Assembly: GCA_002722255.1 (NCBI GenBank)
Contig: PBLD01000001.1
Coordinates: 936,311-1,000,310, forward strand
Length of the DNA stretch: 64,000 bases
From: Winogradskyella sp.
GTDB taxonomy: Bacteria; Bacteroidota; Bacteroidia; Flavobacteriales; Flavobacteriaceae
Direction of reading: 5' to 3'
Below the pieces are notes generated by a model that had not been told where the DNA came from, made no database searches, and was given only the letters and a program-made list of their open reading frames with translations. Positions 16,536 to 24,927 of this stretch are shown piece by piece. The translations under genes and the position numbers were made by a program. The stretch's first letter is position 1; every line of letters begins with the position of its first letter.

Positions 16536-16946
16536 ATGAGAACCCTTAATGTTTTACTTATAGAAGATGATATGATTGAAGTGATGAAGCTTAGCAGAGC
16601 TACGTCATCCTTAAATCTTAATCACAAAATTATTGAGGCTAATAATGGTGAAGAAGCTCTTAAGTTATTAGAGGAAAAAGATAAACTTCCAGATATAATC
16701 CTATTAGATCTAAATATGCCTAAAATAAATGGAATAGAATTCCTGAAAATTTTAAAGGCAGATGATAGACTAAAATATATACCAACCATAATTTTAACAA
16801 CATCCAATAATCAACGTGATCTTTTAGAGTGTTATAAAATAGGTATAGCAGGTTATGTGCTAAAGCCTTTAAAATATGAAGATTATGTTTCTAAAATTGA
16901 AAAATTATTAGGATATTGGAGTATTAATGAACTAATCACAACGTAA
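16536..16946 (+). CDS. Single-domain CheY-like response regulator (Rcp1 type)
   Basis: A 136-residue stand-alone receiver. Acidic residues E10-D11-D12, phospho-acceptor Asp58 in LLDLNMP, the Thr pair near 88-89 in LTTSNN, and Lys110 in YVLKPL are all present. The insertion KADDRLKYIPTI is typical of the Rcp1 group that pairs with phytochrome-like or HWE/PAS kinases. With no output domain, it probably acts as a phosphate relay or sink, or by protein contact. It lies just upstream of the H-NOX kinase operon and carries the LytTR-type promoter B, so it could form feedback on the same relay. Confidence 0.92.
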   Translation: MRTLNVLLIEDDMIEVMKLSRATSSLNLNHKIIEANNGEEALKLLEEKDKLPDIILLDLNMPKINGIEFLKILKADDRLKYIPTIILTTSNNQRDLLECYKIGIAGYVLKPLKYEDYVSKIEKLLGYWSINELITT

Positions 16947-17043
16947 TAGATCATATTTTGCAACTTCCATTAAGCATTTGTAAAATAATGTTTTAATTTT
17001 CTGTGATTAAAAATGCCCTTTTTAACCTTAAAAACTTAAACCC

Positions 17044-17583
17044 ATGAAAGGTATTGTCTTTACTGAATTTTTAGAACTAGTTGAGGAAAAATTTGGCTTG
17101 GCTATGGTAGACAAAATTATTACCCAGTCTACTTTAGAATCAGGAGGGGCCTATACAGCTGTTGGTACCTATAATTTTTCAGAAATGTTACAACTCATTT
17201 CACATCTGAGTGAGAATACAGATATCTCTGTTGATAATCTGCTAATGGTTTTTGCAGAGCATTTTTTTAAGGCACTTATTAAGTCGCATCCAAATTTAGT
17301 TGCACACTACAAAGATCCAATGAATTTATTGGCTTCGATAGAAGATCATATTCACTTTGAGGTTAAGAAAATATATCCAGACGCACAGTTGCCTTCTTTT
17401 GAACTAGAAGAAAAAACAGATGACAAAATGGTAATGATATATAAGTCTGATAAAGCATTGTACATGCTTGGTAAGGGCCTAATGTTAGAAACTTTTAAGT
17501 TGTTTGGTGTGCCAGCAAATATTGAAATGGAAAAACTTAATGATCAAGGAACAGAAGTTAGGTTTTTCATCAATAAAGCTTAA
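17044..17583 (+). CDS. H-NOX (HNOB) heme nitric-oxide/oxygen-binding sensor
   Basis: A 179-residue protein covering a whole H-NOX domain. It has the family opening MKGIVFTEFLELVEEKFG, SGGAYTAVGTY, and the heme-ligand region IEDHIHFEVKKIYPDA, with His104 the likely proximal ligand. The propionate-binding YxSxR motif appears as Y133-K-S135-D-K137, with Lys in place of Arg. Bacterial H-NOX proteins bind NO (some also O2) and inhibit or tune a partner kinase. The PAS kinase gene starts 2 bp after its stop, an arrangement known for HnoX/HnoK pairs, so it is most likely the NO input of the relay encoded here. I see no clear -7 box in the 97-bp gap upstream. Confidence 0.93.
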   Translation: MKGIVFTEFLELVEEKFGLAMVDKIITQSTLESGGAYTAVGTYNFSEMLQLISHLSENTDISVDNLLMVFAEHFFKALIKSHPNLVAHYKDPMNLLASIEDHIHFEVKKIYPDAQLPSFELEEKTDDKMVMIYKSDKALYMLGKGLMLETFKLFGVPANIEMEKLNDQGTEVRFFINKA

Positions 17584-17585
17584 CA

Positions 17586-19175
17586 ATGAGTCAGGAAGAA
17601 GTAGATATTCTTAAAAGAACTCTCGCTAGAGAGAGGGCATCTAGGAAAGCTGCAGAAGAAATTTTGGAAGCAAAATCTGCAGAATTATACGAAGTTAACC
17701 AAAAATTAGAAGCATCTCATAAAGAACTAACTACACTATACTCTAAAACGAATTCTCAGTTACAAGGTGTTTTTGAGAACATTGCAGACGCCTATGTTAT
17801 TATAGACCTTTGGGGAAATGTCCTGAAGATGAATCAGGCAGCTATAGATTTATTAGGTTTTAATTATAAAACTGAAGATATTAATCTTATGGATCTGGTA
17901 GTTAAAGAGGAAATTCATCTCGTAGCACCCTCATTTAAAGGACTATTAGAAAAAGGCACTATAACGGACTACAAGGTTCATGTTTTAACTAAGAATAATG
18001 AAAAAAAACTAGTACATATTAACGCTAGTACAATTTACGAAGATGGAAGGGCAGTTGCGGCTCAGGGCATTGTAAGAGATATTACATTAGAAAATAAATA
18101 TCAACAGGCACTTGTTGCTGAGAAACAGAAATACGGTAACATCATTGCTAATATGAATCTTGGTCTTGTAGAGGTAAACAATGACGATGAGATTTTAATG
18201 GTGAACCAAAGTTTTGAAGAAATGTCGGGTTATTTAGAAGAAGAATTATTAGGTAAAAAAGGAGGAGACGTTTTTCAAGCTGATAGCAACAATGACAGAA
18301 TAAAAATAGAAAACGAGAAACGACTAAGAGGTGAGTCTAATTCTTATGAACTAAGGGTTAAAAATAAAAAAGGTGAAATTAGATATTGGCTTATAAGTGG
18401 TGCGCCAAACTATGATTTAAAAGGAAATATAACTGGGTCCATTGGCATTCATCTAGATATTACAGAATTAAAAAATCTAGAATTTCAGAAAGAGAAACTT
18501 CTTCAAAAGCTAGAAAAGAGTAATGAAGAGTTACAAGAGTATGCTCACATAGTTTCTCATGATTTAAAATCTCCATTAAGAAGTATTGATGCCCTAATTA
18601 GTTGGTTAAAAGAAGACAATAAAGATAAGCTTGATGATGTGAGTCTTCAAAATTTTAGTCTCATAGAAACAACCCTAGAAAAAATGGAGCAGTTAATTTC
18701 TGATATTTTAAATTATTCTAGTGTTGCTTCAGATAATACAGACTTAGAACCTGTAAATACACAGGCTTTAATAGATGATTTGCTCAAAATATTATATGTA
18801 CCAGATCATATAAACGTAAAGGTGCTAAATACCTTACCAACTGTATGTGGAGATAAAACCAAGCTTCAACAGGTATTTCAAAATCTAATAAGTAATGCTG
18901 TAAAGTTTAATGACAAGGAAAATGGCCTTATAGAAATTGATGTAGAAGAAAATGATAACTTCTATCAATTTTCCTTTAAAGACAATGGTATTGGTATAGA
19001 TCCTCAGTTTCACGACAAAATATTTAAGATTTTTCATTCACTTAATAAAAGCAAAGACTCTACTGGGATTGGACTTTCATTGGTTAAAAAAATTGTCAAT
19101 CTTCATGATGGTAAAATATGGTTAGAAAGTGAACCAGGAAAAGGAACTACATTTTATTTCACTTTAAAAAAGTAA
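17586..19175 (+). CDS. PAS-PAS sensor histidine kinase, probable H-NOX partner
   Basis: A 529-residue cytoplasmic kinase with no membrane helix. Residues 1-60 form a coiled coil, then come two PAS domains (about 60-180 and 185-300; NIADAYVIIDLWGNVL, then NLGLVEVNNDDEIL). The HisKA box HIVSHDLKSPLRS has His325. The HATPase domain follows with LISNAVKFN, DNGIGIDPQFHDKIFKIF and GIGLSLVKKI. The first gene behind H-NOX in a tight operon, so H-NOX control is likely. It is closely related to the two FIST-linked kinases downstream, and all three probably feed the Hpt protein. Confidence 0.92.
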   Translation: MSQEEVDILKRTLARERASRKAAEEILEAKSAELYEVNQKLEASHKELTTLYSKTNSQLQGVFENIADAYVIIDLWGNVLKMNQAAIDLLGFNYKTEDINLMDLVVKEEIHLVAPSFKGLLEKGTITDYKVHVLTKNNEKKLVHINASTIYEDGRAVAAQGIVRDITLENKYQQALVAEKQKYGNIIANMNLGLVEVNNDDEILMVNQSFEEMSGYLEEELLGKKGGDVFQADSNNDRIKIENEKRLRGESNSYELRVKNKKGEIRYWLISGAPNYDLKGNITGSIGIHLDITELKNLEFQKEKLLQKLEKSNEELQEYAHIVSHDLKSPLRSIDALISWLKEDNKDKLDDVSLQNFSLIETTLEKMEQLISDILNYSSVASDNTDLEPVNTQALIDDLLKILYVPDHINVKVLNTLPTVCGDKTKLQQVFQNLISNAVKFNDKENGLIEIDVEENDNFYQFSFKDNGIGIDPQFHDKIFKIFHSLNKSKDSTGIGLSLVKKIVNLHDGKIWLESEPGKGTTFYFTLKK

Positions 19176-19176
19176 C

Positions 19177-20310
19177 ATGAAAACAGTACAATTAGTAAAA
19201 AGGGACAATAAAAACTGGGAATATGTAACACCAAAACAAGAGTTAAAAGAACCTTTGGTTTTAGTGTTTGGAAATCGTTTAGCAATTGAAAACAAAAATA
19301 TTTATGCTGAAATAAGGACGTTGTTTCCTGATGGTGAAATTATATTTGGCTCTGCATGTGCAGAAATTTCTTCAGACACAGTCAACGAAAATAGTATAAC
19401 CATTACGGCAATTCAGTTTGAAAAAAGTAATTTCATCGTTAAGACCAGTAATGTTTTAAATAAAGATTTAGACAGCTATAAAACCGGTAATGAATTAATA
19501 AACCAATTCCCAAAAGAGGGCTTAAAATATGTTTTTGTTGTATCTGAAGGAAGTTTTATAAACGGAAGTCAGCTAACAAGAGGTATGAGCGCCTCAACAG
19601 ATGATAATATAGTTATAACAGGTGGTTTATGTGGTGATGATACCAGGTTTGAAAAAACAATTGCAGGTTATAATGAAAACCCTAAACCAGGCGAAATAGT
19701 TGCAGTTGGTTTTTATGGAGAGACTCTAGATATTTCGTTTTCTATTCATGGCGGATGGACTCCATTTGGACCAGAGCGTATTGTCACAAAATCTGAAGGA
19801 AACACCTTATATGAGTTAGATGGTAAACCAGCATTAGACCTATACAAATCCTATTTAGGTGATAAAGCAAAAGACCTTCCCAGCGCAGCATTGCTGTACC
19901 CTTTAAATGTAACTTCAGAAAATGAAAAACAATCTATAGTAAGGTCTATTTTAAACATCGATGAAGAAAATAATGCGGTAATCTTAGCAGGTGATATAAC
20001 CAAAAATTCCAAAGTACAGCTTATGATGACTAATGTAGATAATATTGCTAATGCCTCAGAAAGAGCAGCAAGGCAAGCATTAGAGCTAAGAGAAACAAAG
20101 CCAGAGTTGGCAATGTTGGTTAGTTGCATTGGTAGAAAATTAGTATTAGATCAACGTGTGGAAGAAGAAATAGAAGAAGTTATAGAAGTTTTAGGTAATG
20201 ATACTACAATTTCAGGATTTTACTCTTATGGCGAAATAGTACCTTTTCATGGAGAAGTTGCTTGCCAATTGCACAATCAGACCATGACTATTACTCTAAT
20301 GAGTGAGTAA
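19177..20310 (+). CDS. FIST N/C domain sensory protein (copy 1)
   Basis: A 377-residue protein covering FIST-N (about 30-215; IIFGSACAEIS, VFVVSEGSFINGSQLTRGM, ITGGLCGDD) and FIST-C (about 220-365; GNTLYELDGKPALDLYKSYLG, then GFYSYGEIVPFHGEV). FIST domains are predicted ligand-binding sensors, often coupled to kinases or cyclic-di-GMP enzymes. It starts 1 bp after the PAS kinase and is followed directly by another kinase. Together with that kinase it forms a pair that is duplicated at 21356-23619. The ligand is not known. Confidence 0.88.
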   Translation: MKTVQLVKRDNKNWEYVTPKQELKEPLVLVFGNRLAIENKNIYAEIRTLFPDGEIIFGSACAEISSDTVNENSITITAIQFEKSNFIVKTSNVLNKDLDSYKTGNELINQFPKEGLKYVFVVSEGSFINGSQLTRGMSASTDDNIVITGGLCGDDTRFEKTIAGYNENPKPGEIVAVGFYGETLDISFSIHGGWTPFGPERIVTKSEGNTLYELDGKPALDLYKSYLGDKAKDLPSAALLYPLNVTSENEKQSIVRSILNIDEENNAVILAGDITKNSKVQLMMTNVDNIANASERAARQALELRETKPELAMLVSCIGRKLVLDQRVEEEIEEVIEVLGNDTTISGFYSYGEIVPFHGEVACQLHNQTMTITLMSE

Positions 20311-21354
20311 ATGAATTCACTTTTAAAAAGACAAATGCGCAAATTCCTTAGTGACGATCTTAAGGAAAATAAAGATTTGGAAGCTTTTCTGAATGCTGTT
20401 GATTTGTCTTACAATAATTTTGAAGAACAGTCTAATATGATTCAAAGAGCTATGAGAATTAGCTCCGAAGAGTTGTTTGAGGCTAATAGAAAATTACAAA
20501 AGGAAGCAAAAGAGCAGAAAGAGCTAATTGATAAGCTAAAAAGTGTCGTCAATAAACTAAAGGTGTTTAATAATGATTCTGAACAAAAAGAAGATAAAGA
20601 GCTTAATGAAATTGAGCTTGTAAACTTTATAGAAAATCAGGCTAAAGAAATTGTTGAGATAAATAAGCAACGAGAAATATTGTTTAAAGAGTTAGAACAC
20701 CAAAACCAAGAACTTAGCGATTATGCTCATATGGTATCTCACGATTTAAAATCTCCGCTTCGTAGTGTAGATACCCTTGCCGCTTGGTTGCTAGAAGATA
20801 ACAAGGGCAAGTTAGATGATCACTGCAGTTTACAATTAGGTTTAATTCGTACTAATGTAGAGAAAATGGATGCTTTAATTAGTGGGATTTTAAGCTATTC
20901 CACTATTGGTAAAAACGAAGTAGAAACATATAAGGTAGATCTTAATTTATTATTGAAAGATGTACTTAAAATGATAGAAATCCCAAATCATATCTCAGTT
21001 AATATACCAAGCTTACCTTCTGTGAATGGAGATAAATACAGATTACAGCAATTGTTTCAAAATTTAATAAGCAATGCTGTAAAATATAATGACAAAAACC
21101 AAGGTTATATAGAGATTGGGTTTACTGATAAAAATGAATTTTGGGAGTTCTCTATTAAAGACAACGGAAAAGGAATTGATGAGGTTTACTTTAATAAAAT
21201 TTTTAAAGTCTTTGAAAAGCTTGAAAATATAGAAGGATCAACAGGTGTTGGTTTATCTATCGTAAAGAAGATCGTAGATTTATATGGTGGCAAAATCTGG
21301 TTAACATCAAAGCCAGGGGAAGGGAGTACATTTTATTTTACATTAAAAAAATAG
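20311..21354 (+). CDS. Cytoplasmic histidine kinase paired with FIST copy 1
   Basis: A 347-residue soluble kinase. Residues 1-130 are a long coiled coil with no recognised sensor fold. The HisKA box HMVSHDLKSPLRS (His144) and a HATPase domain (LISNAVKYN, DNGKGIDEVYFNKIF, GVGLSIVKKIV) follow. It begins immediately after the FIST stop, so the FIST protein is its probable sensor. The kinase core is almost identical to that of the gene at 22453, including at the DNA level around 21180-21250, showing recent duplication or gene conversion. Confidence 0.9.
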   Translation: MNSLLKRQMRKFLSDDLKENKDLEAFLNAVDLSYNNFEEQSNMIQRAMRISSEELFEANRKLQKEAKEQKELIDKLKSVVNKLKVFNNDSEQKEDKELNEIELVNFIENQAKEIVEINKQREILFKELEHQNQELSDYAHMVSHDLKSPLRSVDTLAAWLLEDNKGKLDDHCSLQLGLIRTNVEKMDALISGILSYSTIGKNEVETYKVDLNLLLKDVLKMIEIPNHISVNIPSLPSVNGDKYRLQQLFQNLISNAVKYNDKNQGYIEIGFTDKNEFWEFSIKDNGKGIDEVYFNKIFKVFEKLENIEGSTGVGLSIVKKIVDLYGGKIWLTSKPGEGSTFYFTLKK

Positions 21355-21355
21355 T

Positions 21356-22453
21356 ATGTTAATAACAACTACAAATACAGATGAAATTGTCTCAGCTATT
21401 TCAAATCATGTTGGTGATAATGCAGCTTTAATTACAATTGGAGAACACACAGAAATTGATGTAACTCAGCTTATCAGTGAGCTTAATGCTTCACAGACTA
21501 AGTTTATGGGAGGGATTTTTCCAAAAGTTATTCATGGCAATTCTATTTTAGATAAGGGTATTGTTATTAATACGCTCAATAATTTAGAGTCTATGTTTTT
21601 GGTTAAAAATATAAGTACAAAAGACTATACAATTCCTAAGGTTGTTTTTAGTAAAAACCACGATTATAGTCTTTTTACATATGTAGACGGATTAACATCA
21701 AATATTTCTCATTACTTAAGCGAACTCTATGAAAATTATGGAATGCAAACCAATTATTTTGGAGGAGGAGCAGGCAGTTTATCACTAGAGCAAAGGCCTT
21801 GTGTTTTTAATAGCGAAGGCGTTTTTCAAGACGCAGCTGTTTTTGCCATAATGAAAATGTCTTCTAGAATTGGCGTTAAACATGGTTGGAGTAAAGTAGA
21901 TGGACCATTTATTGTAACCAAAGCAGAAGGTAATATCATAAAAGAAATAAACTGGAAGAATCCTTTTAAAGTCTATAAAGAAGTTGTGGAAGCACACTCA
22001 GGTAAAACCTTTACAGATAGCAATTTTTTTGATATTGCAAAAGGATATCCTTTTGGAATATTAAAAGATGATGCCGAGTGCATTGTTAGAGATCCGCTAA
22101 TGGTAAATGATAAAGGAGAACTGGTATGTGTTGGAGAGTTAGAGGTTAATGTGCTTGTAGATATTTTAAATGGTGATAAAGCGTCTTTAATAAATGCAGC
22201 TAAAGGAGCAGCTCAGGATAGTATAAAGAAGGCATCTGCACCAAGAAAAGCAATTCTTATAGATTGTATCTCTAGGATTTTGTTTTTAGAAGATAATTTT
22301 GATAAAGAACTAACAGCTATAACCAGTACTATAGAAAAAAACTTTGATAATATATCTATTGGTGGAGCATTAACTCTAGGTGAAATTTCATCTTACGGAG
22401 AAGGCTTTTTAGAGTTTTACAATAAGACAGTTGTTGTAGGTTTGTTCGAATAA
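21356..22453 (+). CDS. FIST domain sensory protein (copy 2)
   Basis: A 365-residue FIST protein, more divergent than copy 1 (TKFMGGIFPKVIHGNS, LFTYVDGLTSNISHYLSELYE, NYFGGGAGSLS, then SYGEGFLEFYNKTVV at the C-terminal end). It probably detects a different ligand. It starts 1 bp after the previous kinase stop, and its own stop overlaps the next kinase start by one base (TAATG). The pairing repeats the FIST-kinase module upstream. Confidence 0.82.
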   Translation: MLITTTNTDEIVSAISNHVGDNAALITIGEHTEIDVTQLISELNASQTKFMGGIFPKVIHGNSILDKGIVINTLNNLESMFLVKNISTKDYTIPKVVFSKNHDYSLFTYVDGLTSNISHYLSELYENYGMQTNYFGGGAGSLSLEQRPCVFNSEGVFQDAAVFAIMKMSSRIGVKHGWSKVDGPFIVTKAEGNIIKEINWKNPFKVYKEVVEAHSGKTFTDSNFFDIAKGYPFGILKDDAECIVRDPLMVNDKGELVCVGELEVNVLVDILNGDKASLINAAKGAAQDSIKKASAPRKAILIDCISRILFLEDNFDKELTAITSTIEKNFDNISIGGALTLGEISSYGEGFLEFYNKTVVVGLFE

Positions 22454-23619
22454 TGAAAATTGAAAATCACATATTAGACATCTTACAGCTTTATGAATAT
22501 GCTATGGCTATTGGTAAGTCTTTAGATTATAAGGAAAGCTGCGATTTGTTTTTAAAACTCATACTTAAACGAAAAAATCTTAATGCAGCATGGATATTAG
22601 AGCCTAAAGGCAAATTGTTGCATTCTACTTATGCCATTCCTTTTGGCAAAGAAATTAGTATAAAAAAAGACCAGCCTATTTCAGAGTTTTTAAAAACTAT
22701 AGAGTTTAGTAAGATAGTTCCTGTAGATAGTATTGTCTCAAGTATTTCGCCAATACCAATCGATAAAGGAAATGCTACAATTTTTAACCTGGAGGAGGAA
22801 GGCTATTTGTTTTTGTATTCTAAGAAAGACAATCTAAGTAACAAAGATTTATCACAATTAGAACCAGTGATAAAAAAGTTTACTATTAATCTAAAAGCAT
22901 GTAAAGCTCTTAAAGAACAAGAGCAATTGCTTCATAATTTAGAGGTTCAAAACCAAGAGCTTAGTGACTATGCACATATGGTATCTCACGATTTAAAATC
23001 ACCACTTCGTAGTGTAGATACACTTGCAGCTTGGCTAATAGAAGATAACAAAGACAAATTAGACGAGCACTGCAGTACGCAACTAGACTTAATTCGCTCT
23101 AATGTAGAAAAGATGGATGCACTGATTAATGGTATCTTAGACTACTCAGCAATTGGTAAAAACCAGGTAGAAACATATAAAATAGACCTCAATTTGTTGC
23201 TTAAAGACGTGCTTAATATGATGGAGATACCTAGTCATATTTCCGTCAATATGCCAGAACTACCAACTATAATAGGCGATAAGTACAGATTGCAGCAATT
23301 ATTTCAGAATTTAATAAGCAATGCTGTAAAATACAACGATAAACCAAAAGGAGTTATTGAAATAGGTATAGAAGAAAAAGAACAGTTTTGGCAATTCTAT
23401 ATTAAAGACAACGGTAAAGGAATTGATGAGGTTTACTTTAATAAAATCTTTAAAGTCTTTGAAAAGCTTGAAAATATAGAAGGATCAACAGGTGTAGGTC
23501 TATCAATTGTAAAGAAAATAGTAGATTTATATGGTGGCAAAATCTGGTTAACATCAGAACCGGGTAAAGGGAGCACGTTTTATTTTACATTAAAAAAGAA
23601 AAGTAATGGAGAAGCCTAA
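22453..23619 (+). CDS. Cytoplasmic histidine kinase paired with FIST copy 2
   Basis: A 388-residue soluble kinase. Residues 1-155 form an N-terminal domain that looks GAF-like (ILDILQLYEYAMAIGKSLDYKE opening, shown in parts) but is weak. The HisKA box HMVSHDLKSPLRS has His179, and the HATPase core follows with DNGKGIDEVYFNKIF and GVGLSIVKKIV. It overlaps the FIST gene by one base and the Hpt gene by 14 bp. The kinase core matches that of 20311-21354 nearly residue for residue, so both kinases should recognise the same phospho-acceptor, most likely the Hpt protein next door. Confidence 0.9.
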   Translation: MKIENHILDILQLYEYAMAIGKSLDYKESCDLFLKLILKRKNLNAAWILEPKGKLLHSTYAIPFGKEISIKKDQPISEFLKTIEFSKIVPVDSIVSSISPIPIDKGNATIFNLEEEGYLFLYSKKDNLSNKDLSQLEPVIKKFTINLKACKALKEQEQLLHNLEVQNQELSDYAHMVSHDLKSPLRSVDTLAAWLIEDNKDKLDEHCSTQLDLIRSNVEKMDALINGILDYSAIGKNQVETYKIDLNLLLKDVLNMMEIPSHISVNMPELPTIIGDKYRLQQLFQNLISNAVKYNDKPKGVIEIGIEEKEQFWQFYIKDNGKGIDEVYFNKIFKVFEKLENIEGSTGVGLSIVKKIVDLYGGKIWLTSEPGKGSTFYFTLKKKSNGEA

Positions 23620-23923
23620 TTTATCTTACATAGAAAGTATGTCTGGAGGTGATAAAGCTTTTGAGCAAAAACTAATAGACATCATTAAAAAAGAATTTCC
23701 AGAAGAAAAGCAGGTGTACTTTGATAATATCGCTGCAAGTAATTTTAAAGCAGCGGCAGAAAACGTGCACAAACTTAAACATAAAATTAGTATTTTAGGG
23801 CTCACAAAGAGTTATGATGTCGCTGTAGACTATGAGAATAACCTAATAGAAAACAGAACAGAAGGCAAAGTAGAGTTCGAAGCTATTTTGCAAAATATAA
23901 CCAGTTTTTTAAAGACCCATTAA
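23606..23923 (+). CDS. Histidine phosphotransfer (Hpt) protein
   Basis: A 105-residue four-helix Hpt protein. The acceptor is His55 in NVHKLKHKISILGL, the standard HxLK block before an LG. It starts inside the last kinase gene (14-bp overlap) and ends 9 bp before the LytTR regulator. Kinases here lack receiver domains, so the CheY-like regulator at 16536 or the LytTR receiver would exchange phosphate with it; the exact order cannot be told from sequence. Confidence 0.88.
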   Translation: MEKPNLSYIESMSGGDKAFEQKLIDIIKKEFPEEKQVYFDNIAASNFKAAAENVHKLKHKISILGLTKSYDVAVDYENNLIENRTEGKVEFEAILQNITSFLKTH

Positions 23924-23932
23924 TCCTGTTTT

Positions 23933-24646
23933 ATGAATTGTATTATTATAGATGATGAAGCTACAGCAAGAGCTATAATTAACCAACTATGCAGTACTGT
24001 AGATAGCTTAAATGTTTTAGAAGAATTTCCTAGTGCAATTCATGCCATAAAGTACTTAAATCAGAATGATGTCGATTTAATCTTTTTAGATATACACATG
24101 CCAGATTTTACGGGTTTTGATTTTATAGAAACCATAAAGAATCCACCAAAAATTATATTAACTACCTCAGATTCTAATTTTGCTATACAAGCATTTGAGT
24201 ACGATTGTATAGTAGATTATTTGGTAAAACCAATTACACCAGAGCGCTTTAAAAAAGCCATACAAAAAGCAGAAGCTGTAGCAAGCAGTCCAAAAAAGGT
24301 AAAAAAGCCTGAAGATGATGTAGAGACATCTTCTGGTAACGATTTGTATGTTAATATTGACAGACGACTCATAAAAATTGATATTCCAAGTATTTATTTG
24401 GTAGAAGCCAAAGGCGATTATATTCAAATAAAAACTGAAACTAAAAACTATACGGTACATTCAACACTAAAGAAGATTGAAGAAAAACTTCCCGATAGTT
24501 TATTCTTAAAAATTCATCGTTCTTACATTATTAACGTAGATAAGATTATAGATATTGAAGATAATAGTGTTCTTATAAAGAAAGATGTAATACCTGTAAG
24601 TCGTTCTAACCGTCCAGAGTTAATGAAACGACTTAACTTACTCTAA
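23933..24646 (+). CDS. LytTR-family response regulator, candidate master regulator of the regulon
   Basis: A 237-residue regulator. The receiver domain (1-120) has the acidic D7-D8-E9, phospho-acceptor Asp53 in IFLDIHMP, and Lys99 in YLVKPIT. The LytTR DNA-binding domain (about 138-237) shows IYLVEAKGDYIQI, LKKIEEKLP, FLKIHRSYIINVDKI and VIPVSRSNRPEL. LytTR proteins bind two direct 9-bp repeats spaced about 21 bp. Nine promoters of that design with CCATTCGTC-like half-sites lie within this window, one of them (T1) starting right behind this gene's stop. It is the last gene of the H-NOX/FIST operon and so the natural output of that phosphorelay. Confidence 0.93.
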   Translation: MNCIIIDDEATARAIINQLCSTVDSLNVLEEFPSAIHAIKYLNQNDVDLIFLDIHMPDFTGFDFIETIKNPPKIILTTSDSNFAIQAFEYDCIVDYLVKPITPERFKKAIQKAEAVASSPKKVKKPEDDVETSSGNDLYVNIDRRLIKIDIPSIYLVEAKGDYIQIKTETKNYTVHSTLKKIEEKLPDSLFLKIHRSYIINVDKIIDIEDNSVLIKKDVIPVSRSNRPELMKRLNLL

Positions 24647-24647
24647 A

Positions 24648-24738
24648 CAATTCATCGTTTTAATAAGGGTTTTCAACGTAGCCAAAGGTCTATTTATCGA
24701 ATTTTAAATATGATGATAGGTACTCTCATTTATCTTTG
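24648..24738 (+). promoter_or_regulatory. LytTR-type promoter T1 (drives a short transcript)
   Basis: Half-sites CAATTCATC (24648-24656), GTTTTCAAC (24669-24677) and CTATTTATC (24690-24698) at exact 21-bp steps. A perfect -7 box TATCTTTG lies at 24731-24738, 41 bp from the last half-site. No gene follows before a terminator. Confidence 0.65.
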
Positions 24739-24743
24739 ATTTA

Positions 24744-24812
24744 GATTCATATAGCGGTATATTGGATTAATGACGAATTAAGGCAGAAACAAAAAGTTTC
24801 TGCCTTTTTTTG
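24744..24812 (+). ncRNA. Candidate small RNA 1 (about 68 nt)
   Basis: The span runs from the expected start 6 nt after the TATCTTTG box to the end of a perfect terminator: stem 24781-24790 / 24796-24805, AAAAA loop, then seven T. No convincing reading frame exists in it (the ATG at 24770 stops after three codons). It shares TCATA and TTGGATT.ATG with candidate small RNA 2, at similar distances from the promoter. The start site is inferred. Confidence 0.5.
24779..24812 (+). terminator. Intrinsic terminator of small RNA 1
   Basis: Perfect 10-bp stem AGGCAGAAAC/GTTTCTGCCT with an AAAAA loop, followed by TTTTTTT. Flanking A and T extend the pairing. Confidence 0.9.
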
Positions 24813-24831
24813 GTTCAATAAATAAAAATTA

Positions 24832-24921
24832 CCATTCGTCGACACTTAACTGCATTCCACAGCCTTACAGTCTATGTTCAACGAATAATAAAAATCCCAG
24901 CATAGAATGTCAGTATTTTTG
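24832..24921 (+). promoter_or_regulatory. LytTR-type promoter C (drives a second short transcript)
   Basis: Half-sites CCATTCGTC (24832-24840), GCATTCCAC (24852-24860) and ATGTTCAAC (24874-24882). A perfect -7 box TATTTTTG lies at 24914-24921, 40 bp after the last half-site. The first 65 bp are similar to promoter B (shared GTCGACACTTA, GTTCAAC and GAATAATAAA). Confidence 0.72.
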
Positions 24922-24927
24922 AATTCG

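Noticed and set aside
16961-16985. CCATTAAGC before the H-NOX gene as a further LytTR half-site
   Set aside because: Only CCATT matches, there is no second half-site at 21 bp and no TAnnTTTG box at the proper distance, so autoregulation of the operon is not supported.
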